A stretch of DNA of 64,000 nt from Xanthomonas sp. Leaf148 (GTDB taxonomy: Bacteria > Pseudomonadota > Gammaproteobacteria > Xanthomonadales > Xanthomonadaceae): assembly GCF_001423585.1 (NCBI RefSeq), contig NZ_LMOP01000010.1, positions 4,252 through 68,251 on the forward strand, written 5' to 3'. The notes below the pieces were generated by a model. That model saw only the letters and a list, made by a program, of their open reading frames with translations, was not told the DNA's origin and searched no databases. The translations under genes were made by a program, and so were the position numbers. Within the stretch, counting starts at the first letter, position 1. Every line of letters starts with the position of its first letter. This document shows, one piece after another, positions 17,163 to 27,888 of this stretch.

Positions 17163-19067
17163 ATGATCAATATCACGCTCCCCGACGGCAGCCGCCGCGA
17201 ATTCGAATCCCCCGTCTCGGTGATGCAGGTCGCCCAGTCGATCGGCGCCGGGCTGGCCAAGGCCACCATCGCCGGCCAGGTCGACGGCCAGCTGGTCGAT
17301 GCCAGCGACGTCATCGACCATGACGCCAGCCTGCGTATCATCACCGCCAAGGATGCCGAAGGCGTGGAGATCATCCGCCACTCGTGCGCGCATCTGGTCG
17401 GGCATGCGGTCAAGCAGCTGTATCCGGACGTCAAGATGGTAATCGGCCCGGTCATCGCCGAAGGCTTCTACTACGACATCTACAGCGAGCGCCCGTTCAC
17501 GCCAGACGACATGGCGGCGATCGAGCAGCGCATGCAGGAGCTGATCGCGCAGGATTACGAGGTGATCAAGAAGGTCACCCCGCGCGCGGAAGTGATCGAG
17601 GTGTTCGCCCAGCGCGGCGAGGAGTACAAGCTGCGCCTGATCGAGGACATGTCCGACGACATCACCGCGATGGGTCTGTACTACCACCAGGAATACGTGG
17701 ACATGTGCCGCGGCCCGCATGTGCCCAATACGCGCTTCCTCAAGGCCTTCAAGCTGACCCGCATTTCCGGCGCCTACTGGCGCGGCGATGCCAAGAACGA
17801 GCAGTTGCAGCGCATCTACGGCACCGCCTGGGCCGACAAGAAGCAGCTCGACGCCTACATCCTGCGCATGGAAGAAGCCGATAAGCGCGACCATCGCCGC
17901 ATCGGCAAGGCGCAGGACTTGTTCCATCTGCAGGAAGAGGCCCCCGGCCTGGTGTTTTGGCACCCCAAGGGCTGGTCGCTGTGGCAGGTGGTCGAGCAAT
18001 ACATGCGCAAGGTCTACCGCGACAGCGGCTACGGCGAAGTGCGCTGCCCGCAGATCCTGGACGTATCGCTGTGGCAGAAGTCCGGCCACTGGGACAATTA
18101 CCAGGACGCGATGTTCTTCACCGAGTCGGAGAAACGCACCTACGCGGTCAAGCCGATGAACTGTCCCGGCCACGTGCAGGTGTTCAACCAGGGCCTGCAC
18201 AGCTACCGCGACCTGCCGATCCGTTACGGTGAATTCGGCGCCTGCCACCGCAACGAGCCCTCCGGCGCGCTGCACGGCATCCTGCGCGTGCGCGGTTTCA
18301 CCCAGGACGACGGGCATGTGTTCTGCCTGGAATCGCAGATCGAAGCCGAAGTCACCGCCTTCCATCAGCAGGCACTGGCGGTCTACACCGCGTTCGGCTT
18401 CGATGACATCGAGATCAAGATCGCGCTGCGCCCGGAAAAGCGCCTGGGCGACGACATCACCTGGGACAAGGCCGAAGCCGCGCTACGCAGCGCGCTGGGC
18501 GTGTGCGGAGTGGAGTGGCAGGAGCTGCCGGGCGAGGGCGCCTTCTACGGCCCCAAGATCGAATACCACCTCAAGGACGCCATCGGCCGCACCTGGCAGC
18601 TGGGCACGATGCAGGTCGACTTCATGATGCCGGGCCGCCTCGGCGCCGAGTACGTGGACGAGCACAGCCAGAAAAAGCATCCGGTGATGCTGCACCGGGC
18701 CATCGTCGGTTCGATGGAGCGTTTTATCGGCATTTTGATCGAGCATCACGCCGGCGCCTTCCCGTCCTGGCTGGCTCCGGTCCAGGTCGTTGTCGCAAAT
18801 ATCACCGACGCTCAGGCCGAATATGTGGACTCGGTTCGGAAAACCCTTGCAAATCAAGGCTTCCGTGTCAACGCAGATTTGCGTAATGAGAAGATCGGTT
18901 ATAAGATTCGCGAGCATACGCTGCAACGCGTGCCGTACCTGCTCGTCGTCGGTGACCGCGAGAAGGAAAATGGCGCAGTCGCCGTGCGGACGCGTTCGGG
19001 GGAGGACCTTGGGACCATGACGGTCTCTGCCTTCATCGAACGCCTGCAGGCAGAGCAGGCAGCGTGA
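17163..19067 (+). CDS. thrS: Threonyl-tRNA synthetase
   Basis: A 634-residue class II synthetase that charges tRNA-Thr. Domains are in standard order: TGS (1-61, [14 protein letters not shown]), the editing/SAD domain with the [17 protein letters not shown] motif, catalytic core with [34 protein letters not shown] and [15 protein letters not shown], and the anticodon-binding domain at the C terminus. The ATG at 17163 gives the normal length; an upstream TTG is ignored. It heads the conserved thrS-infC-rpmI-rplT-pheST-ihfA order of gamma-proteobacteria. Confidence 0.97.
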   Translation: MINITLPDGSRREFESPVSVMQVAQSIGAGLAKATIAGQVDGQLVDASDVIDHDASLRIITAKDAEGVEIIRHSCAHLVGHAVKQLYPDVKMVIGPVIAEGFYYDIYSERPFTPDDMAAIEQRMQELIAQDYEVIKKVTPRAEVIEVFAQRGEEYKLRLIEDMSDDITAMGLYYHQEYVDMCRGPHVPNTRFLKAFKLTRISGAYWRGDAKNEQLQRIYGTAWADKKQLDAYILRMEEADKRDHRRIGKAQDLFHLQEEAPGLVFWHPKGWSLWQVVEQYMRKVYRDSGYGEVRCPQILDVSLWQKSGHWDNYQDAMFFTESEKRTYAVKPMNCPGHVQVFNQGLHSYRDLPIRYGEFGACHRNEPSGALHGILRVRGFTQDDGHVFCLESQIEAEVTAFHQQALAVYTAFGFDDIEIKIALRPEKRLGDDITWDKAEAALRSALGVCGVEWQELPGEGAFYGPKIEYHLKDAIGRTWQLGTMQVDFMMPGRLGAEYVDEHSQKKHPVMLHRAIVGSMERFIGILIEHHAGAFPSWLAPVQVVVANITDAQAEYVDSVRKTLANQGFRVNADLRNEKIGYKIREHTLQRVPYLLVVGDREKENGAVAVRTRSGEDLGTMTVSAFIERLQAEQAA

Positions 19068-19130
19068 GCCAACCCCGGCCGGTCTGGATGATCCGGATGC
19101 GCCGGTTCGATTCCCCTGGGAGATTGCAAT

Positions 19131-19658
19131 ATCAGTACCCCTGACAACAAACAGAACCGCAAGAACCAAGAAATCCGTGTGCCGCGCGTCCGCGTGATCG
19201 GCAGTGACGGTGAGATGGTCGGCGTGTTGTCGCGCGACGAAGCGCTCGCCAAGGCCGAGGAAGAAGGCCTGGATCTGGTCGAAATCCAGCCGCAGGCCGA
19301 TCCGCCGGTCTGCAAGATCATGGATTTCGGCAAGTTCAAGTTCGAGCAGCAGAAAAAGGCCAACGAGGCCAAGAAGAAGACCAAGCAGGTCGAGATCAAG
19401 GAACTCAAGTTCCGTCCGGTCACGGACGAGGGCGACTACCAGATCAAGCTGCGCAACATGCGTCGCTTCCTGGAAGAGGGTGACAAGGTCAAGGTCAACA
19501 TCCGTTTCCGTGGCCGCGAAATGAGCCACCAGGAACTGGGTCGCGAGATGGCGGCACGGATCGAGGCAGACTTGGGCGAAGACATCGTCATCGAGTCCCG
19601 TCCGCGCCTGGAAGGGCGTCAGATGGTCATGATGATCGCGCCTAAGAAGAAGATCTGA
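19131..19658 (+). CDS. infC: Translation initiation factor IF-3, ATC start
   Basis: A 175-residue IF-3. The reading frame extends upstream of any ATG or GTG that would give a full N-terminal domain; the only position that matches the family start ([19 protein letters not shown]) is an ATC at 19131, eight bases after GGGAG. Rare AUU/AUC/AUA starts are the known basis of IF-3 autoregulation, because IF-3 discriminates against them. The N domain ([20 protein letters not shown]), lysine-rich linker and C domain ([14 protein letters not shown]) are complete. GTG at 19179 would remove 16 residues. Confidence 0.95.
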   Translation: MSTPDNKQNRKNQEIRVPRVRVIGSDGEMVGVLSRDEALAKAEEEGLDLVEIQPQADPPVCKIMDFGKFKFEQQKKANEAKKKTKQVEIKELKFRPVTDEGDYQIKLRNMRRFLEEGDKVKVNIRFRGREMSHQELGREMAARIEADLGEDIVIESRPRLEGRQMVMMIAPKKKI

Positions 19659-19897
19659 TTCCGCGCCGCGACGGGCCGCGACGGGGTTCGTCAAGGCGGC
19701 GAATCCGTCGATTTGCAAGAATTCCCGGCAACGGGTAGACTGCGCGGCCCGGTTTTGCCGGGAGCCGCGCAAGCGGCACAGGACCTGTCCCGATCGTGTT
19801 CGATCAAGGACTTACAAGCAGGCAAGGGCAAGGATGGAAAGCGTGGTCGCAAGACTGCCGCCCGTGTCAGTGACAAAACACCATCAAGGACATTGCA

Positions 19898-20095
19898 ATG
19901 CCCAAGATCAAGACCAACCGGGCGGCGGCCAAGCGTTTCCGCAAGACCGCCTCCGGCAAGTACAAGTGCGGCCACGCAAACCGTAGCCACATCCTCACGA
20001 AGAAAGCGACCAAGCGGAAGCGCAACTTGCGGCAGACGAATCACGTCCGTCCCGAGGACGCAGGCCGTCTCGATCGTATGCTTCCCTATCTCTGA
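19898..20095 (+). CDS. rpmI: 50S ribosomal protein L35
   Basis: A 65-residue basic protein beginning [20 protein letters not shown], the normal bacterial L35 sequence and length. It lies 239 bases after infC and ten bases before rplT. The gap upstream is where L20 represses this pair in E. coli through an RNA pseudoknot; I cannot prove such a fold here. Confidence 0.97.
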   Translation: MPKIKTNRAAAKRFRKTASGKYKCGHANRSHILTKKATKRKRNLRQTNHVRPEDAGRLDRMLPYL

Positions 20096-20105
20096 GGACT
20101 GAACC

Positions 20106-20465
20106 ATGGCACGAGTAAAGCGTGGTGTGCAGGCGCGCCGCCGCCACAAGAAAATTCTGAATCTGGCGAAGGGCTACTACAACGCCCGTCGTAAGGTCTT
20201 CCGCGTTGCAAAGCAGGCGGTCATCAAGGCACAGCAATACGCCTACATTGGCCGTAAGCAGAAGAAGCGCGTGTTCCGTGCGCTTTGGATCACCCGCATC
20301 AATGCGGCTGCCCGCATCAATGGTCTGAGCTACAGCCGCTTCATGAATGGCATGCTCAAGGCTGGCATCACCCTGGACCGCAAGGTGCTGGCTGATATCG
20401 CCGTGCACGACGCCGCCGGCTTTGCCGCGCTGGCCGAGAAGGCAAAGGGCGCGCTGGCGGCATAA
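20106..20465 (+). CDS. rplT: 50S ribosomal protein L20
   Basis: A 119-residue L20: [19 protein letters not shown] at the N terminus, then the [17 protein letters not shown] helix and [17 protein letters not shown]. It binds 23S rRNA early in 50S assembly and, in other bacteria, its own mRNA. It is spaced ten bases from rpmI, so the two are translated from one message. Confidence 0.97.
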   Translation: MARVKRGVQARRRHKKILNLAKGYYNARRKVFRVAKQAVIKAQQYAYIGRKQKKRVFRALWITRINAAARINGLSYSRFMNGMLKAGITLDRKVLADIAVHDAAGFAALAEKAKGALAA

Positions 20466-20526
20466 GTGCGAGTCCCTCGCAAGAGCTCGCACAGAGTAGG
20501 TGCGAGTCCCTCGCAAGAGCCCGCAC
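20466..20526 (+). repeat. Duplicated 27-base hairpin after rplT
   Basis: Two copies of a 27-base unit (20466-20492 and 20500-20526) differ at one base and are separated by seven. Each starts GTGCGAG and ends CTCGCAC or CCGCAC, so each can fold on itself. CGCACAT-CC-ATGTGCG (20522-20537) overlaps the second copy and offers an alternative stem, as in attenuators. Confidence 0.65.
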
Positions 20527-20612
20527 ATCCATGTGCGGACTTCAAAAGGGGTAGTCATCGCGACATCGGCACATGCGTGTGCAGATGTCGGCGAGGGAAC
20601 GCAGATATGCAG

Positions 20613-20640
20613 GGGGAAGGGCGCGAGTCCTTCCCCTTTT
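20613..20640 (+). terminator. Intrinsic terminator or attenuator before pheS
   Basis: GGGGAAGG and CCTTCCCC form an 8-bp stem with an 8-base loop, followed by TTTTGCGTTTT. It lies 113 bases before the pheS start and could end the rplT message or attenuate pheST. The leader (20466-20752) shows no run of phenylalanine codons. Confidence 0.7.
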
Positions 20641-20740
20641 GCGTTTTGGGCTGCCGGCTTGGAGTGATGCAAGGGCTGGCAGCAAGTGAGTGGTCATGCA
20701 TTCCGGTGCATCCGGAAACACCGTTCGGCTGAGTAGTTGA

Positions 20741-21748
<1,008 letters not shown>

Positions 21749-21751
21749 CGG

Positions 21752-21872
21752 CCGGGAATCGGGAATCGGGAGTGGAGAATCGGAGCAGCCAAGCGCGCTC
21801 CTAGCCCACCTTCCAAATCTCCGAAGACCTCCCGCTGTTGCGATTCCCGATTCCCTATTCTCCATTCCCGGC
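21752..21872. repeat. Facing GGGAATC repeats between pheS and pheT
   Basis: CGGGAATCGGGAATCGGGAG near 21753 is answered by CGATTCCCGATTCCC near 21840, forming two long complementary arms with about 55 bases between. The heptamer unit is the one seen at 15679-15712. The fold would lie on the pheS-pheT message. Confidence 0.7.
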
Positions 21873-21877
21873 TCTCC

Positions 21878-24256
21878 ATGAAATTCTCTGAAAATTGGCT
21901 GCGTAGCCACGTTCCGATCCAGGCCTCGCGCGAGGAACTGGCCGCCACGCTGACGGCGATCGGTCTGGAAGTCGAAGACGTCACGCCGTTGGGTGAGGCG
22001 CTTGGTCAGGTGGTGGTGGCGCGCATCGTCGAGGCCATGCGTCATCCGGAAGCCGATCGCCTGCAGGTGTGCAGTGTCGATGCGGGGCAGGGCGAGTTGC
22101 TGCAGATCGTGTGTGGTGCGCCCAATGCGCGTGCCGGCCTGGTGGCGCCGTTGGCGCTGGTCGGCGCGCAGATCGGCGAGCTGACCATCAAGGCTGCGAA
22201 GCTGCGTGGCGTACCGTCCAACGGCATGTTGTGCTCGGCCAAAGAGCTGGGCCTGGATAGCGATGCGTCCGGCCTGTTCGAGTTGCCGGACGATGCGCCG
22301 GTGGGTCAAGCCCTTGCGGAGTATCTGGGCTTGCCGGATGCCAGCATCGAAATCAAGCTCACCCCCAATCGCGCCGACTGTTTCAGCGTGCGTGGCATCG
22401 CGTTCGACGTGGCTGCAGCATGCGCCAGCGAAGTGGTGGCCTTCGACGCCGTTGCGGTGCCGCCGGTGTCCACGCGGACGCTTGCGGTGGAATTGAATGC
22501 CGGCAAGGAGGCGCCGCGCTATTGCGGGCGTGTGATCGAAGGCATCGACCCGTTGGCGAAGACGCCGGTGTGGCTGGCCGAGCGTCTGCGTCGCAGCGGC
22601 GTGCGTCCGGTTTCGCTGCTGGTGGATATCACCCAGTACGTGATGCTGGAGCTCGGTCAGCCGATGCATGCCTTCGATCTGGATACCTTGCAGGGGCCGA
22701 TCGGGGTGCGTCGTTCGCGCAGTGGCGAGCAGCTGGCGCTGCTGGATGGGCGTGAGGTCACGCTGGACGACAGTTTCCTGACCATCACCGATGCCGGCCG
22801 CCCGGTGGCGCTGGCAGGGTTGATGGGCGGGCTGGACACGCGCGTCACCGACAAAACGCGCAACGTATTCCTGGAGTCGGCGTATTTCGATCCGGCCGCG
22901 ATCATGGGCCGTGGCCGCAAGTTCGGCCTGCATACCGATGCGGGCCATCGCTTCGAGCGCGGCGTGGATCCGGCGTTGCCGCCGCAGGCGATCGAAGTAG
23001 CCACACGCCTGGTGCTGGAACTGGCAGGCGGTACGCCGGGCCCGGTGGTGCATGCGCAACTGCCGGAGCATCTGCCGCAGCCCGCGCGCATTCTGCTGCG
23101 TCGCGCACGCATCGCGCGCGTGCTCGGCATCCACATCGACGACGCGGATGTCGTGCGCATTCTGAGTGCGCTCGGCATGCAGCTCGATGCGGTTTCCGAA
23201 GGCTGGCAGGTGGTTGCGCCGAGCCGTCGGTTCGATATCGCCATCGAAGAAGACCTGATCGAAGAGCTGGCGCGCATCCACGGCTACGATCGCGTGCCGA
23301 CCACGCTGCCGGGCGGTGCCAGCCGGATCGCGATGCGCAGCGAAACCCAGCTGGACGAGCTGACGGTGCGCCGCCAGCTGGTGGCGCGCGAGCTGCAGGA
23401 GACCATCAATTACGCGTTCGTCGATGCTGCGTTGCTGCAGCGTTGGCAGTTGACCGACGGCCTGGTGCCGCTGGCCAATCCGCTCAGTGCCGAGCTGGCC
23501 ATCATGCGTCCGCGCTTGCTGCCGGGCCTGGTCGCGACACTGGGCCGCAACGCCGCCCGTCAGGCCGGGCGGGTGCGGCTGTTCGAGCTGGGCAAGGTGT
23601 TTGCGGCTTCCGCGCAGGCGGGCGATGCTCCGCAGGAATCTCAGCATGTCGCCGCCGCGGTGTGTGGCGATGCGCTTGCGTTGCAATGGGGCGAGCCCGC
23701 GCGCAAGGTGGATTTTCACGATGTGAAGGGCGATCTGATCGCTCTGGCAGCGGCCAGCGGCGCGGTGCTGGAGTTTCAGCCCTCCGCCCAGCCGTTCGGG
23801 CATCCGGGTCGGTCGGCTGATATCTATCGCGATGGCGTGTGCATCGGCTGGATCGGCCAGGTGCATCCGCGCCTGACCAAGGCGTTGGAAATCGACGTCG
23901 ATGTGATCGCGTTCGAACTACAGCTGGCGCCGCTGGTGCAGCGCGCCTTGCCGCGCGCCGGGGAGCTGTCGCGGTTCCCGTCGGTGCGCCGCGATCTGGC
24001 CTTCCTGGTGCCGGAAGAGGTGAGTTGGGCGGCGTTGTCGGCCAGCGTGCAGACCACGGTCGGCCCGTTGCTGCGTGAGGTGCAGCTGTTCGACCGGTAC
24101 GTTGGGCAGGGGGTCGAGCCAGGTTTCAAGAGTCTGGCTATGGGCTTGATTTTGCAGGATAACTCGCGCACTCTCACCGACCGGGACGTGGATGCGGTCG
24201 TTACCGATGTGGTGGCCGTGATCGAGCGCGAGCACCGCGCCCGGATCCGGAGTTGA
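21878..24256 (+). CDS. pheT: Phenylalanyl-tRNA synthetase beta subunit
   Basis: A 792-residue beta subunit. Order: MKFSENWLRSHVPI start, EMAP/OB tRNA-binding domain (about 40-150), B3/B4 editing domain with GVRPVSLLVDITQYVMLELG, the B5 DNA-binding-like domain, the inactive synthetase-like core, and a C-terminal anticodon domain (SRFPSVRRDLAFLVPEE to TLTDRDVDAVV). Editing removes misacylated Tyr-tRNA-Phe. Normal length. Confidence 0.97.
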   Translation: MKFSENWLRSHVPIQASREELAATLTAIGLEVEDVTPLGEALGQVVVARIVEAMRHPEADRLQVCSVDAGQGELLQIVCGAPNARAGLVAPLALVGAQIGELTIKAAKLRGVPSNGMLCSAKELGLDSDASGLFELPDDAPVGQALAEYLGLPDASIEIKLTPNRADCFSVRGIAFDVAAACASEVVAFDAVAVPPVSTRTLAVELNAGKEAPRYCGRVIEGIDPLAKTPVWLAERLRRSGVRPVSLLVDITQYVMLELGQPMHAFDLDTLQGPIGVRRSRSGEQLALLDGREVTLDDSFLTITDAGRPVALAGLMGGLDTRVTDKTRNVFLESAYFDPAAIMGRGRKFGLHTDAGHRFERGVDPALPPQAIEVATRLVLELAGGTPGPVVHAQLPEHLPQPARILLRRARIARVLGIHIDDADVVRILSALGMQLDAVSEGWQVVAPSRRFDIAIEEDLIEELARIHGYDRVPTTLPGGASRIAMRSETQLDELTVRRQLVARELQETINYAFVDAALLQRWQLTDGLVPLANPLSAELAIMRPRLLPGLVATLGRNAARQAGRVRLFELGKVFAASAQAGDAPQESQHVAAAVCGDALALQWGEPARKVDFHDVKGDLIALAAASGAVLEFQPSAQPFGHPGRSADIYRDGVCIGWIGQVHPRLTKALEIDVDVIAFELQLAPLVQRALPRAGELSRFPSVRRDLAFLVPEEVSWAALSASVQTTVGPLLREVQLFDRYVGQGVEPGFKSLAMGLILQDNSRTLTDRDVDAVVTDVVAVIEREHRARIRS

Positions 24257-24277
24257 GGCGGTAACCAGGGGATTGGC

Positions 24278-24577
24278 ATGGCATTGACGAAAGCGGAGAT
24301 GGCCGAACGTCTGTTCGACGAGGTTGGTCTGAACAAGCGCGAGGCGAAGGAATTTGTCGACGCGTTTTTCGACGTGCTACGCGATGCGCTGGAGCAGGGT
24401 CGTCAGGTGAAGCTGTCGGGGTTCGGCAACTTCGATTTGCGGCGCAAGAATCAACGGCCCGGTCGCAATCCCAAGACCGGTGAGGAAATTCCGATCTCGG
24501 CCAGGACGGTGGTGACCTTCCGCCCTGGCCAAAAGCTCAAAGAACGGGTGGAGGCTTATGCTGGATCCGGGCAGTAA
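24278..24577 (+). CDS. ihfA: Integration host factor alpha subunit
   Basis: A 99-residue HU/IHF-family DNA-bending protein: [20 protein letters not shown], the VKLSGFGNF turn and the DNA-intercalating beta-arm [14 protein letters not shown]. It pairs with IhfB and bends DNA at promoters and recombination sites. It sits 21 bases after pheT as in other gamma-proteobacteria, and its last 20 bases overlap the next gene. Confidence 0.97.
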   Translation: MALTKAEMAERLFDEVGLNKREAKEFVDAFFDVLRDALEQGRQVKLSGFGNFDLRRKNQRPGRNPKTGEEIPISARTVVTFRPGQKLKERVEAYAGSGQ

Positions 24578-24914
24578 TCGCGAGCTACCGCCGATTCCGG
24601 CCAAGCGCTATTTCACCATCGGTGAGGTCAGCGAGCTGTGCGACGTCAAGCCGCATGTGTTGCGGTACTGGGAAACGGAATTTCCGAGCCTGGAGCCGGT
24701 CAAGCGACGCGGCAACCGCCGTTACTACCAGCGACACGATGTGCTGATGGTCCGGCAGATCCGTGGCCTGCTCTACGAGCAGGGCTACACCATCGGCGGC
24801 GCGCGTCTGCGGCTGGAAGGCGACGGCGCCAAAAGCGAGTCGGCGCTGAGCAACCAGATCATCAAGCAGGTGCGTATGGAACTGGAAGAAGTCCTGCAGC
24901 TGCTTCGCCGCTAG
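24558..24914 (+). CDS. MerR-family transcriptional regulator
   Basis: A 118-residue protein with a MerR winged helix at residues 17-85 ([23 protein letters not shown], wing [13 protein letters not shown]) and a C-terminal helix [11 protein letters not shown]. There is no cysteine-rich metal site, so no effector can be named. Its ATG lies inside ihfA, suggesting coupled translation. This ihfA-merR-tRNA-Pro arrangement is common in gamma-proteobacteria; the target is unknown to me. Confidence 0.9.
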   Translation: MLDPGSNRELPPIPAKRYFTIGEVSELCDVKPHVLRYWETEFPSLEPVKRRGNRRYYQRHDVLMVRQIRGLLYEQGYTIGGARLRLEGDGAKSESALSNQIIKQVRMELEEVLQLLRR

Positions 24915-24935
24915 GAAAACGTGTCGCAAAGCCGC

Positions 24936-24941
24936 TATAAT
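24936..24941 (+). promoter_or_regulatory. -10 box (TATAAT) of the tRNA-Pro gene
   Basis: A consensus TATAAT lies 40 bases before the mature tRNA end. No good -35 hexamer is visible at the usual distance. Confidence 0.55.
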
Positions 24942-24975
24942 CGCAGGCCGTCCTCGCGACGGGATGCAGCATCTT

Positions 24976-25052
24976 CGGGGTATAGCGCAGCCTGGTAGCG
25001 CACTAGTCTGGGGGACTAGTGGTCGTCGGTTCAAATCCGGCTACCCCGACCA
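24976..25052 (+). tRNA. tRNA-Pro (anticodon GGG)
   Basis: A 77-base cloverleaf: acceptor CGGGGTA with TACCCCG, D-loop with AGCCTGGTAGCGC, anticodon loop CTGGGGG giving GGG at 25010-25012, T-loop GGTTCAAATCC, discriminator A and encoded CCA. The acceptor starting with C is usual for proline tRNA in bacteria. Confidence 0.97.
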
Positions 25053-25060
25053 AACATCGA

Positions 25061-25089
25061 GCCCATGTCCTTCCGACATGGGCTTTTTT
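25061..25089 (+). terminator. Intrinsic terminator after tRNA-Pro
   Basis: GCCCATGTC-CTTCC-GACATGGGC followed by six T: a perfect 9-bp stem with a T tail, nine bases after the tRNA. It isolates the gum operon from upstream transcription. Confidence 0.92.
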
Positions 25090-25524
25090 GTTGCGTCGCA
25101 ACATTGCATTTTTGTGTCCCTGCAGTGGTCGCTCACTATGTAGATCGGCATATCGCAGTGCAGCATGAACCTCGCGCGAGCGCCCGTTTATTTCGGTCCA
25201 GTTCGCTATGGACTTGGGTCACGGAACGATGCTAAGTGTCCGGAAACGTTCCAAATCATTAGCTTGAGATTAGAACGTGGATCACGGTTTTTTAACGTGA
25301 CAACGACGAACTTGAATCAATAGGCCAACGCCGTCAAAAAAATGGCGTGTCATGCCTTGCGATGCGATCGTTCTGTGCCATAGTGCAGTGCAACACGTTG
25401 TACCTTTTCGTGATCCCGATGTTTCTGGGATGAATTTCTCTGTCGTACGTTCGTGCTGGCGCATTGGCCGGTTGAATGCTGCGCGAGCTCCTGTCCCACC
25501 CAACCGAGGCAGCCAGCCACACGC
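25090..25524 (+). promoter_or_regulatory. gum operon promoter and leader region
   Basis: These 435 bases between the tRNA terminator and gumB must carry the main gum promoter, since the cluster has no other gap of this size. The stretch is AT-rich around 25240-25340, with ACGTGGATCACGG and TTTTTTAACGTGAC. I do not assign boxes or regulator sites with confidence. The leader downstream is long and has no clear coding potential. Confidence 0.6.
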
Positions 25525-26223
25525 ATGAAGAAACTGATCGGACGATTCTGCCAAGGTCTCAGCCTGGCGTTGATCTGCTCGATGGCCCTGGGTGCTTGCA
25601 GCACCGGGAAGAACATGGCGTCGTCATTGCCGCTTCCCGATCCGCTGGCAATGTCCGCGGTGCAGCCCGAGTATCGACTCTCCCCAGGCGACCTGTTGCT
25701 GGTCAAGGTGTTTCAGGTCGACGATCTGGAACGGCAGGTCCGCATCGATCAGAACGGGCACATCTCGCTGCCGCTGATCGGAGACGTCAACGCCGCCGGC
25801 ATGGGTGTCGGCGAGCTGGAAAAGCTGGTTGCCGATCGCTACCGCGGCGGCTATCTGCAGAATCCGCAGGTGTCGGTGTTCGTGCAGGAATCCAATGGCC
25901 GTCGCGTGACCGTGACCGGCGCCGTCACCGAGCCCGGCATCTACCCGGTGATCGGTGCCAATCTGACGCTGCAACAGGCCGTGGCGCAGGCCAAGGGCGT
26001 CAGCACTGTGGCAAGCCGCGGCAATGTCATCGTGTTCCGCATGGTCAACGGGCAGAAAATGATCGCGCGTTTCGACCTGACCGAGATCGAGAAGGGCGCC
26101 AATCCGGACCCTGAAATCTACGGTGGCGACATCGTCGTGGTGTATCGCTCGGATGCGCGCGTCTGGTTGCGCACCATGCTGGAACTGACCCCCTTAGTGA
26201 TGGTGTGGCGCGCTTACCGATGA
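25525..26223 (+). CDS. gumB: Xanthan export outer-membrane lipoprotein GumB
   Basis: A 232-residue polysaccharide export (Wza/OPX-type) protein. The ATG at 25525 starts a lipoprotein signal peptide with lipobox ALGAC, so Cys25 is the likely lipidated residue. The Poly_export domain starts at YRLSPGDLLLVKVFQVDD and an SLBB segment includes GRRVTVTGAVTEPGIYPV. It is shorter than Wza and lacks its C-terminal helix, as known for GumB. With GumC it exports xanthan across the envelope. First gene of the gum operon; its stop overlaps gumC in ATGA. Confidence 0.97.
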   Translation: MKKLIGRFCQGLSLALICSMALGACSTGKNMASSLPLPDPLAMSAVQPEYRLSPGDLLLVKVFQVDDLERQVRIDQNGHISLPLIGDVNAAGMGVGELEKLVADRYRGGYLQNPQVSVFVQESNGRRVTVTGAVTEPGIYPVIGANLTLQQAVAQAKGVSTVASRGNVIVFRMVNGQKMIARFDLTEIEKGANPDPEIYGGDIVVVYRSDARVWLRTMLELTPLVMVWRAYR

Positions 26224-27644
26224 GTATGAATTCCGACAATCGTTCCTCGCCGTCGCAGCGTCATGGGCATCTCGAACTGGCCGACGTCAGCTTGCTCGAC
26301 TACTGGCGTGCCCTAGTGTCGCAGCGCTGGCTGATCATCCTGATCACGATCGCCGCCGTGCTGCTGGCGCTGGTGATCACCTTCCTGATGCCGGAAAAGT
26401 ATCGCGCCACCAGTACGCTGCAGATCGAGCGCGATTCGCTCAACGTGGTGAACGTCGACAACCTGATGCCGGTCGAGTCGCCGCAGGATCGCGACTTTTA
26501 CCAGACCCAGTACCAGCTGCTGCAGAGCCGTTCGCTCGCACGTGCGGTGATTCGCGAAGCCAAGCTCGATCAGGAGCCGGCGTTCAAGCAGCAAGTCGAA
26601 GATGCGCTGGAAAAGGCAGCCGCCAAGAATCCGGAAGCGGGCAAGTCGGTGGACTCGCGTCAGGCGATCATCGAGCGCAGCCTCACCGACACCTTGCTGG
26701 CAGGTCTGGTGGTCGAGCCGATCCTCAATTCGCGCCTGGTCTACGTTAATTACGATTCGCCGGACCCGGTGCTTGCGGCGAAGATTGCCAACACCTATCC
26801 GAAGGTGTTCATCGTGAGCACGCAGGAGCGCCGCATGAAGGCGTCTTCGTTTGCGACCAAGTTTCTTGCCGAGCGCCTGGAGCAGTTGCGCGACAAGGTG
26901 GAAGACTCGGAAAAAACGCTGGTTGCGTACTCGACCGATGAGCAGATCGTCTCCGTAGGCGACGACAAGCCGTCGTTGCCGGCGCAGAACCTGACCGACC
27001 TCAATGCGTTGCTGGCGTCGGCGCAGGATGCGCGCATCAAGGCCGAGGCCGCCTGGCGTCAGGCCGCCACCGGCGATGCGATGTCGTTGCCGCAGGTGTT
27101 GAGCAGCCCGCTGATCCAGACCTTGCGCGGCGAGCAGGTGCGCTTGACCAGTGAGTATCAGCAGAAGCTGTCGACCTTCAAGCCGGATTACCCGGAAATG
27201 CAGCGCCTGAAAGCGCAGATCGAAGAGTCGCGCCGTCAGATCAATGGTGAGGTCATCAACGTTCGCCAGTCGCTCAAGGCGACCTATGACGCATCCGTGC
27301 ATCAGGAGCAATTGCTCAACGAACGCATTGCCGGTCTGCGCACCAACGAACTCGACCTGCAGAGCCGCAGCATCCGCTACAACATGCTCAAGCGCGACGT
27401 CGATACCAACCGTCAGCTCTACGATGCGCTCCTGCAGCGCTACAAGGAAATCGGTGTGGCGAGCAATGTCGGCGCCAACAACGTGACCATCGTCGACACT
27501 GCAGATGTGCCTACGTCGAAGACTTCGCCGAAACTCAAATTGAACCTCGCGTTAGGCTTCATCTTTGGCGTATTCCTTGGGTTGGCTGTGGCGCTTGTGC
27601 GTTACTTCCTGCGGGGCACCGGGCCGGAAACGCGATTGAACTGA
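26220..27644 (+). CDS. gumC: Polysaccharide co-polymerase GumC
   Basis: A 474-residue PCP-2a-like inner-membrane protein: Wzz domain, a first membrane span around 38-58 (LIILITIAAVLLALVITF), a long periplasmic coiled-coil region, GNVR-type segment and a second span near the C terminus (LGFIFGVFLGLAVALV). No cytoplasmic kinase domain is attached. It controls xanthan chain length and export with GumB and GumE. ATG 26220 overlaps the gumB stop; MNSDNR at 26226 is an alternative start. Confidence 0.95.
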   Translation: MSMNSDNRSSPSQRHGHLELADVSLLDYWRALVSQRWLIILITIAAVLLALVITFLMPEKYRATSTLQIERDSLNVVNVDNLMPVESPQDRDFYQTQYQLLQSRSLARAVIREAKLDQEPAFKQQVEDALEKAAAKNPEAGKSVDSRQAIIERSLTDTLLAGLVVEPILNSRLVYVNYDSPDPVLAAKIANTYPKVFIVSTQERRMKASSFATKFLAERLEQLRDKVEDSEKTLVAYSTDEQIVSVGDDKPSLPAQNLTDLNALLASAQDARIKAEAAWRQAATGDAMSLPQVLSSPLIQTLRGEQVRLTSEYQQKLSTFKPDYPEMQRLKAQIEESRRQINGEVINVRQSLKATYDASVHQEQLLNERIAGLRTNELDLQSRSIRYNMLKRDVDTNRQLYDALLQRYKEIGVASNVGANNVTIVDTADVPTSKTSPKLKLNLALGFIFGVFLGLAVALVRYFLRGTGPETRLN

Positions 27645-27888
27645 CATCGTGATGTTGCAAAACAGTGGTTAATTAAAGTGACAACCGATTCAGCGTAGAA
27701 AAAGTCGGATCCCGTATGTTTCGGGCTCCCTCGTTTTGAAAGTTTGTCTCTGTTGAAACAAAGGGCTGTCGAGTGATCTGGGGTCGGTAGGTATTACCGC
27801 GGTGATCGCTCGGCGGAGATGATTGAAAGCTCGCGTGCGATTCGTATGTTCCCCCGCATGCGCCGTATCGAGTTTGGAGGACATCCCC
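27645..27888 (+). other. gumC-gumD gap, possible internal promoter
   Basis: The largest gap inside the operon (244 bases), AT-rich at its start (TTAATTAAAGTGACAA). It ends in GGAGG ahead of gumD. An internal promoter or RNA processing site is possible but not shown. Confidence 0.35.

Noticed and set aside
20667..20732. pheST leader peptide
   Set aside because: A short frame (MQGLAASEWSC and so on) exists but has only one Phe codon, so classical Phe attenuation is not supported.
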